A DNA stretch of 64,000 nucleotides from Tigriopus japonicus. Taxonomy: Eukaryota > Arthropoda > Copepoda > Harpacticoida > Harpacticidae. Below the pieces are notes generated by a model that was given only the letters and a program-made list of their open reading frames with translations, was not told the origin of the DNA and made no database searches. A program made the translations under genes and the position numbers. Where the stretch lies: assembly GCA_010645155.1 (NCBI GenBank), contig CM021322.1:10637238-10701237 (forward strand), read 5' to 3'. Shown piece by piece: positions 57,686 to 64,000 of this stretch (positions are counted from its first letter, which is position 1; every line of letters starts with the position of its first letter).

Positions 57686-58600
57686 TTAAAAATTAAAACT
57701 TGAATCGGACTGTCTTCTGACGTGAGCGAGAGCTGCGACGGAGAATGGATCTGTCCGAAAGATCAGGGTCGCCATTTGGATCGGAAGAACATTTTTCCAT
57801 CGTAATCGGTCGGAGGTGTTTTCGATTTCGACGTCATAAGAACGGCCGTCTTTTCGAGCATGGATGATAAGACCCGAGCGATTCCACTTTTTGCTTCGGG
57901 GATCCTGAATCAAAACAGTGTCGTGAGGTTGGAGCGGTTTGAGCGTGGTGGTGTGAGTGTCGAATCGGTCTTTGACCTTTTCACGCTCCTCCCCACGGCG
58001 AATGAGGGCTTGGCTCCAAGCTTGGTCAGACAAGCGATTATAGTAGGCCGGGTGACCGGGAATGCGGGTACGGAGGCCACGACCGAAAAGCCATTGGGCT
58101 GGGCTAAGTCTATCGGTTCTTGGCACGTTTCGCCAGGCCAAAAGCGCTTGACGAAAGGCTCGCCAATCATTGCCATGCTTTTGGAGCAAGGTTTTCATGG
58201 CCTTTACCGCGGATTCGGCATGGCCATTGGAAGCGGGATGGTAGGTCGACGAGAGCTCGTGATCGATGTGGGTCCGGCGGCAAAATTCGTCGAAGTCTCC
58301 ACGAAACTGCGGTCCACCGTCGGAGCGTAATCGCTGAGGGATACCATAATCCACGAACCAGTCCTCCAAAATGTGATTGATGGTTCCGGTGTCCAATCGC
58401 GAAAGTCGTGCCACGCACGGCCAACCCGAAAATCGATCGACCATGATCAGGTAATGAACGCCGGCACTGTGAAATAGATCCACTGAAATGGCTTCAAATG
58501 GACGGAGGGAGGGCAGTGGATTGGATGAGCGGCTCTGGAGATTGACTCGGTCGAAATTCTTGACATTGAGCGCATGAACTAATGACCTGCTCAATGTCAT
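57686..58600 (-). pseudogene. Gypsy integrase catalytic core and C-terminus
   Basis: The catalytic triad context is present: ISVDLFHSAG (first Asp), LRSDGGPQF (second Asp), NGHAESAVKAMK (Glu). The C-terminal part KPLQPHDTVLIQDPRSKKW and RKDGRSYDVEIENT fits Gypsy integrase tails. It is in a different frame from the zinc-binding part upstream; the break lies near 58505 in a CCCTCCCTCCG stretch. The frame is otherwise intact to the stop. Confidence 0.85.
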
Positions 58601-59032
58601 TGTTCATGCCTGGCCAAAAGTAGAGGCTACGGGCCAGATCGCGGGTCCGGCGGATGCCTTGATGGGATTGGTGAAGGTCACGGAGAATGTTGGGACGAGA
58701 TTGCTTCCGAAGAAGGATCCGATGGCCTTGAAGCACCAGAAGGCCGGTATCGGGGTCCAATGACAAGCTGTCCCATTGCTTGGAAAGCATTTTGGCCGGA
58801 TGAGATTGGGGTAAGTATTTAGGTGAATTACCGGCGAGGAATGTCGAAATAACGGCTTGATAATTTATATCCTCTTTAGCTTGAGCGGCAATGGAAAGGA
58901 CGGCTGCATCTGAGCTGGATTCCATCTGAATGGCGGACAAGAGGATTGAGGAAGAGGGCTCAACGAGTGAATCGTCATCCTGGACATTTTCATCCTCAAA
59001 GAGGGGATACCGCGAAAGCGTGTCGGCAATCC
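58494..59032 (-). pseudogene. Gypsy linker and integrase H2C2 zinc-binding domain
   Basis: After the MITE, the frame resumes with RIADTLSRYPLFEDE (the common RNase H/integrase linker motif) and continues to LHQSHQGIRRTRDLARSLYF and SCAQCQ, the HHCC zinc domain. It ends out of frame with the catalytic core. Confidence 0.8.
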
Positions 59033-59043
59033 GATGATTTTTC

Positions 59044-59275
59044 TAATCGTTAATCACCGATGTCAAAGATGAGTGACGTCACACCTCTCAGGTTAAATTT
59101 AGGTTAAGTTAGGTTTGAATGAAGTTAAAGTAGGTTTAAATTAGGTTAGGTTAGGTTTAAGTTAGGTTAGGTTAGGTTTAGTTAGGTTAGGTTAGGTTTA
59201 AGTATGGTTAGGTTAGGTTTAAATTTGGTCAAATGTGACGTCACTTATCTTTGACATCGGTGATTACCGGTTACA
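59044..59275. mobile_element. MITE with TTAGG-rich core, inserted in pol
   Basis: TIRs of about 32 bp (TAATCACCGATGTCAAAGAT, then AGTGACGTCACA) with a GATGATTTTTC direct repeat of 11 bp on each side (59033-59043, 59276-59286). The centre is TTAGG/TTAGGTTTAAG tandem DNA (about 59090-59222). It splits the pol frame between PGKNH and RIADT, which are continuous in the family. A 9-11 bp TSD suggests a MULE-type source. Confidence 0.85.
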
Positions 59276-60140
59276 GATGATTTTTCCCTGGAATCCATTC
59301 GATATTAAAGGTATATCCAGCAGTCTTCATCAAGATGCGTTGAAGGCGCGGGTTGTCCACGGCTGCCAGATTCGAGCCTTTGAAGATGCCCAATAAAGGA
59401 CGATGATCGGTAATGACGGTGAATTGCATGCCTGCGAGATACATTCGACAGTGCACGATCGCCCATTGTACCGCTAGTGCTTCCAACTCACACACAGCGT
59501 AACGTGTTTCAGCCTCCTTTAGATACCGCGATCCACATTGGATTAAATTGGATCGGCCATCTGGACGGGTTTGGAGAAGGGCGTATCCCAGACCTTTGAG
59601 GCGTGACGCATCGGTCAGAAGAGAGGTCGGAAGAGAGGGATTGAAATGAGCCAAGACAAGACCATTGGGATTGGTGAGTATGGTCTTGACTGCTTGAAAC
59701 GCCTCTTGGTGTTCGGGTAACCACTGATAGGCAATGTCCTTCTTCAAAAGATTGCGTAATGGTTGAGAAGCGTGGGCTAAATCCGGAACAAAGTGTCCCA
59801 GTTGGTTGGCCAAACCTAAGAATGATCGAAGATCTGTCAAATTGGCAGGAGCCGGGAACTTCGATATTGTGGCCACCTTGGATGGATCCGGACTGACTCC
59901 ATCTCGACTTATGATGTAGCCAGCGAATTTAACTGAAGATCCAACTTGAGCTTTGTCTTTGGAGAGGGTAATATTGTGGTCTTGACAGCGTTGAAGAACG
60001 GCTTTGGTTTTCTGGATGAGGTCTTCTTCGGATTCCCCACAGATCAAGATGTCATCCACGATTTTTCGGACACCAACTAGGCCAGAAAGGGCCCGATCTC
60101 CTCTCGCACAGAACTCATCCCCAGATGCGTTCAATCCCAT
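59271..60140 (-). pseudogene. Gypsy RT (second half) and RNase H
   Basis: Contains KIVDDILICGES (catalytic DD; V before DD instead of the commoner Y-hydrophobic), FAGYIISRDGVSPDP, LRSFLGLANQLGHFVPDLA, then RNase H motifs (LLTDASRLKGLGYALLQ, ELEALAVQWAIVHCRMYL, TDHRPLLGIF) to IEWIPGKNH, where the MITE cuts it. It is in the same frame as the upstream ORF, separated by one stop at 60147-60149. Confidence 0.85.
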
Positions 60141-60146
60141 AGGGGC

Positions 60147-62366
60147 TCAGCAAAAGCGGTATCGACCAAACGGCGTGGGGAAGGTTGTGAGCTGTTTGGA
60201 TTTTTCGTCAAGTTTGACTTGCCAGTAACCTTTGACAGCATCAAAGACCACGAACCAAATAGAATTGGGTGGAATGGACGTGATGATGTCCATGGCCGTC
60301 GAAAACGGATGAATGGGCCTCTTCACAAATTTGTTGAGACCCGTGTAATCCACAACAATTCTCACAGAGCCATTCGCCTTGGGCACAACGAGGCATGGGC
60401 TGACCCAATCAGATGGTTCCGTCACGCTCACCATGATACCAGAGGAAGTCATGAAGTTCAATTCCTCCTTTGTCATATCTTGATAAGCAAAGGGGATATT
60501 ACGGGCCACATTTACACGAGTGGGTGTGATTGGGATGTCATCTCGGAGGTGGATGACCATGGGGTCGCCTTTCATGGGCTTCAATTCTTGGGAGGAATCA
60601 AAAACGGATTGAAATTCTTCCATGAGTGCCTTGACACAATCTTCAATTTTGTTTCCAGGGACTTCAGGAGAGGAAGAACGGATCTGGACGAGTGAAGAGA
60701 CCACATCATTGGAATGGACATCCTCAGGAAGTAAGGGAAATGTTGTGGGGATCATGCCAAGATCGATCATTGCATGCCAAGATATAAGGAGTTGGTCATG
60801 GAGATCTGGCGTCACGTAAAGAGGAACTGACGTCTTGTATTTTCCCAAATGAGTAATGGTTAGATCCACGGCACCATAACAACGCATCTTTGAATTGTTT
60901 GCAGCCCGGATGGAGCGGGATCTGGACTTGTCGACCTTGATGCCATAAATCCGTGTGAGATTGGCAGAGATCAACGTCTCTGTTGCACCAGTATCGGGCA
61001 AAATATCCATTTGGAAAGGAGTGCCACTTGGAGGAAAGATATGGACAACGGTTGTTGGAGTGGGACGGGCTTTGAGCATGTTAACCCGGATGATCGAAGA
61101 ATTTATGGGGTCCATGGGTTTGGATGATATACGATCCCTAGATTTGGACCTCCCACGCCAAAGTTGTCCTCCAGCGCAAACAGAGGCAAAATGACCAGGT
61201 TTTTGGCACTTGCTACAAGTCTTGTTGAGAGCTGGACAATGCTCTCTCGATTTTCCTCCACGGTGAGTTTCATTGCCACATCCCACGCATTTGCCTTGGA
61301 GAGGATTAGATTTCGACAATTGATCAGGTTTTTGGGATGGTTTGGGTTTAAATTTCGATCGTTTGTAGGAGGACGTGGCCGCAATCATGGTTGGTGGAGG
61401 TTTATCCACGATGGATTTCTCCACGACGTTAGCGGATTCCCACGCCATTGCGGTCCGATAAAGAAGATCACGGGAAGGGTCGGATTGACGAAGAAATTCT
61501 TCGCGCAATTTACGGTCGGAATTCCCAGTGACCAAACGAAGAATGAAGAGGTCGTCCTCCTTGATCGTCGATAATTCAGCTTCCTGGCCCTCCAATTGCA
61601 ACCGAAGGTACCAGTCGCTGAATTTTTCACCAGGCTGCTGGTCACACCGAAAAAAATTGTAACGGCGGGTAAGCAATGGGATGTGTTGAACGAAAATTTC
61701 CCGTAATTTGGCAACGCATCCATCGTTCCCAAGGACTGGTGTGTCTTCTTTTACCTTGATGGAAAGCATCTGCTGGAGTTTAAGTTCCAGACAAGATCGA
61801 AGGTATCCTTGCTGTTCCTCAACAGGGAAGGTGTCCATGTGATTGGAGGAATAAAACAAGTTGAAACTCGTGTTCCATGAACGAAACTCGGCCAAGGTGC
61901 ATGACGAAGACAATCTTTCCGGTTTTAATGCCAGATTGATCTTGGGGATCGAAGGAGTAGATGGCATGGTTGATGACGGTGGATTAACCCTGATATGAGC
62001 GCGGATTCCGTTTGAAGTCTTGAGGACGCGCTCACGAAGCTTGGACATCTTGTTTGAGAATTGGGTGAGAAGGGAATCCTCTTTCGTGAACGTCTCATGA
62101 TCCAAGGTTGCGGTAGAATCCACAAGTGTTTCCTCCAGACTGTTGAAGGCAGTCTCCACCTTGGTGAAGAGGTCATCAATCCTCTTAAGGATTGAGATGT
62201 CGAAGTCGGACGAGGTCAACGAATCCACATCGGAAAGGAAGGAGTCACACGCGTTCAAATGTCGAGTGAAGACGCTCCTCCTAGAGATCAACGATTGTTT
62301 GATCACGTCCATAGTTGAAGATATTACGTACAAAGAGTCGTGGGTGTGGTGGAATGATCGAACCAC
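60147..62366 (-). pseudogene. Gypsy gag-protease-RT (first part), 739 codons
   Basis: Residues ~140-320 are a gag capsid-like region (FRSWNTSFNLFYSSNH, GEKFSDWYLRLQ). Two zinc knuckles lie at ~360-397 (CVGCGNETHRGGKSREHC, CSKCQKPGHFASVC). The aspartic protease DTGA is at 458-461. The RT start is near 650 (PCLVVPKANGSVRIVVDY). A stop after GRYRFC ends the frame. Gag and pol share one frame with no programmed shift visible. Confidence 0.85.
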
Positions 62367-62372
62367 AGATGA

Positions 62373-62540
62373 GATCCGTGAAAGATGTGCGTGGCCTCAG
62401 GATGATGAGGGCACAAACGAATCAGAGAAGGACGGGGTTCCACGTGGGGAGTGATCCGTGAAAGATGTGCGGGTCCTCGGTACGGAAGAGGGCACAAACG
62501 AATCCACGAAGGAACAGTTCCACCAGGATGAATGTGATCC
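62373..62540. repeat. ~80-bp tandem duplication in Gypsy leader
   Basis: GATCCGTGAAAGATGTGCG and GAGGGCACAAACGAATC occur twice, about 80 bp apart (62373 and 62453). Leader repeats can affect packaging; here it is only an observation. Confidence 0.75.
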
Positions 62541-62584
62541 AGAGGGGTGGAAGATGGGGCGAAAGTCCTTAAAACTGCTGCGTG

Positions 62585-62635
62585 GAAATCAGATTCCCTC
62601 TGGGAGCGTAGGTTCGAATCCTACCGACTGCGCCA
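62585..62635 (-). other. extended primer-binding region derived from tRNA-Ser
   Basis: On the plus strand this reads as the 3' half of a tRNA-Ser: anticodon-stem side AAATCAG, variable arm CCCTCTGGG, a perfect T arm GTAGG-TTCGAAT-CCTAC, acceptor CGACTGCG, then CCA, abutting the LTR (62636). A normal PBS needs only the last ~18 nt. CCA is added after transcription in eukaryotes, so this was copied from a mature tRNA primer and is not a tRNA gene. Confidence 0.85.
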
Positions 62636-62740
62636 TGATGAGATATCAAGAGTACGTTTATTTCAATATGGAGTCGGAGAAGAAGTGGTTGGACAAAGAG
62701 GTAGAACGAGAATAACCGGTATTGGAAGAGGTAGGAAAGA
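62636..62740 (-). repeat. 5' LTR of Gypsy element, outer end eroded
   Basis: TGATGAGATATCAAGAGTACG onward matches 57488-57592. After GTAGGAAAGA the match becomes weak. Confidence 0.8.
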
Positions 62741-62966
62741 AACTCTCTTAGGTAGGAAAGAAAAAGACTCTTTTTTATTCATACGAACGTTATTTGCTTA
62801 CAAAAACTTGTTACAAAGATTTCTCTAACTGGTGCAAAGTTAGCGAATTGGATTGTCAGTTGACAAGTGATTGTTTTCATTGTGGACTACAATCTGTAAT
62901 CTGTAAACAATTGTGGTTAACAAACCGATTTTGATGACTTAAAATTGCATAAACATTACTCATAAG

Positions 62967-63478
62967 TAGGGCTGCACAAAAAATTGAAATAAATTCGCCA
63001 ACAAATGCTGAAAAACTGCCAAAACCTCATAAAAATGCAAAAATTCCAAACAACATTACTGGAACATTTGGACAAAAAAAAATGCGCTAAAAACAAAGCC
63101 TATTATGAAAATAGCTATGTTGTGGATGAGCAGACTTGTCAGGTGAAGCATTTCACCCTTCACCAACTTTAAAGATTTGTTAAATCAATCAAAATTAGGG
63201 GCAATAAAAATCGATTACACATTTATTGTTTTTTTTTAATTGAAAAATTTGCAGATTTACTGTGTTAAAAATGGGTATTGTAAACTTGAGTGTGCTAAGA
63301 ACTGTTTAGTTTGGTACTTTACTCTTTTGACACAATCACCAAAAATGCAAATCAATAAGATAAAACGCACCAAATTACGATAAAGACACCTGAAAATGCA
63401 AATCAATAAAAAGTGCAAAAATGGACAAATTTCGGGAAAAATGAAACAATATCAATTTTCCTGAAATGTACAGCCCTA
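62967..63478. mobile_element. non-autonomous hAT element, 512 bp
   Basis: Ends TAGGGCTGCACA and TGTACAGCCCTA; TSD CTCATAAG on both sides (62959-62966, 63479-63486). A-rich interior, no coding. Confidence 0.9.
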
Positions 63479-63620
63479 CTCATAAGTGTTACCTGAGGCT
63501 GTGAAAAAGGCTCAAAAGAACACACTTGTAACCAAAATAACATCGATCTTTTGCTGTGGAATACCTTAAGAACAAATCCTCAAACTGAACGGGATGAAAT
63601 TCCGCACATTGACTGATCAC

Positions 63621-63831
63621 TAGGGTCCGGAAAAATATTTGCAAAGTGACAAAATATCAGTGACAGAATTGATATTCCTCAATTTAGCCTGAAATATTTT
63701 TTCTGACTCAAATATTCGAGAAAATATTTATTTTTTCCTTGAAAGAGCCAAAATATTCAAAAAATCGAGGAAAAACGGAGAAATATTTTTAAAATATTTT
63801 ATATTTCAAAAAAAAATATTTCTGGGCCCTC
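63621..63831. mobile_element. hAT-like MITE, same family as 3454-3949
   Basis: Ends TAGGGTCC and GGGCCCTC; TSD CTGATCAC on both sides (63613-63620, 63832-63839). Shares AAATATTTTTAAAA and CCTTGAAAGAGCCAAAATAT with 3860-3925. Confidence 0.85.
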
Positions 63832-64000
63832 CTGATCACACAAAAATGGCTGATGACACAAAATAAGTTTGTGGAAGGAATAGGAATGGTCAGGACTCAA
63901 AAAAGTCTAGATGATGGCTTGAAGCAAGTCTAGTATTGGGTTAAGAGAGTAACATTGCTTTAGACAGGATGATATTCCACACAATGACATATGGTGCGGC

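Larger units (their letters stand above)
57488..62745 (-). mobile_element. Ty3/Gypsy LTR retrotransposon, damaged
   Basis: 3' LTR 57488-57642 (155 bp, TG...CA as TGATAAG...CTCATCA on the minus strand). 5' LTR from 62636, recognisable to about 62740-62770, its outer end lost. The PBS is adjacent to the 5' LTR; the purine tract AGGGGGGAGA is just before the 3' LTR. Gene order is gag-protease-RT-RNase H-integrase on the minus strand. Damage: one in-frame stop in RT, a MITE at 59044-59275, a frameshift near 58505, and an eroded 5' LTR. Inserted just downstream of copy C; the copy B 3' flank shows the unfilled arrangement. Confidence 0.9.
43170..62900 (+). repeat. segmental duplication, second half (carries copy C)
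   Basis: Partner of 17560-31800, offset about 25.6 kb at the start. Expanded by a hAT (44261), LINE decay and a nested element (45925-48100), SINE/LINE (50095-50700), mariner/foldback (53385-56447) and Gypsy (57488-62745). Homology resumes at about 62770 (ATACGAACGTTATTTGCTTAC) matching 31444 downstream of copy B. Confidence 0.85.

Noticed and set aside
57860..58330. Plus-strand frames opposite the integrase
   Set aside because: Antisense shadows of the Gypsy pol gene.
62585..62635. Functional tRNA-Ser gene
   Set aside because: Only the 3' half is present, it includes CCA, and it abuts the LTR: it is the element's primer-binding region.
1..64000. CRISPR arrays or prokaryotic defence systems
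   Set aside because: No regular direct repeats with unique spacers; all gene features are eukaryotic.

Overview
This is a eukaryotic, AT-rich, intron-containing and transposon-dense stretch, most likely from an arthropod. Mariner/Tc1 transposases, CCHC LINEs, tRNA-derived SINEs, hAT-type MITEs and a TTAGG-rich MITE suggest a crustacean such as a copepod. That taxonomic reading is inference, not proof. No bacterial-style operons, CRISPR arrays or host rRNA/tRNA genes are seen.

The only host genes I can support are three copies, all on the + strand, of one small secreted-protein gene: copy A (4666-9984, 5' end not found), copy B (21636-31277) and copy C (48903-57334). B and C each resolve into four exons with matching phases (1,1,2) and predict 324-residue proteins. 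These have an N-terminal hydrophobic signal segment, a 14-cysteine domain built from two CPxxHP...CC modules, and a discoidin/F5-8C-like (galactose-binding-like) C-terminal domain. A decayed exon of a further, A-like copy lies at about 31.85-32.17 kb.

B and C sit in a tandem segmental duplication (about 17.56-31.8 kb and 43.17-62.9 kb). Because both halves are present, each acts as an empty-site reference for the other. Insertions only in the first half: a MITE at 18.5 kb, a SINE pair at 24.0 kb, a TRIM at 24.7 kb, a hAT element at 26.3 kb and probably a MULE-like element at 28.3 kb. Insertions only in the second half: a minisatellite hAT at 44.3 kb, a decayed LINE with a nested element at 45.9-48.1 kb, SINE/LINE pieces at 50.1-50.7 kb, a mariner carrying a foldback element at 53.4-56.4 kb, and a Ty3/Gypsy element at 57.5-62.7 kb. 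The spacer between the halves holds LINE X, a mariner carrying a second TRIM, a SINE, and a near full-length two-ORF LINE on the - strand (about 37.7-42.7 kb). The flanks carry copy A and several MITE and hAT copies.

So the window shows a small gene family spread by tandem duplication and then filled with nested mobile elements. The most unusual mobile-element details are: a Gypsy primer-binding region copying about 50 nt of a tRNA-Ser including CCA; TRIM elements with clean TSDs; a foldback inserted in a mariner TIR; and SINEs whose tail matches the 3' end of a local LINE family.
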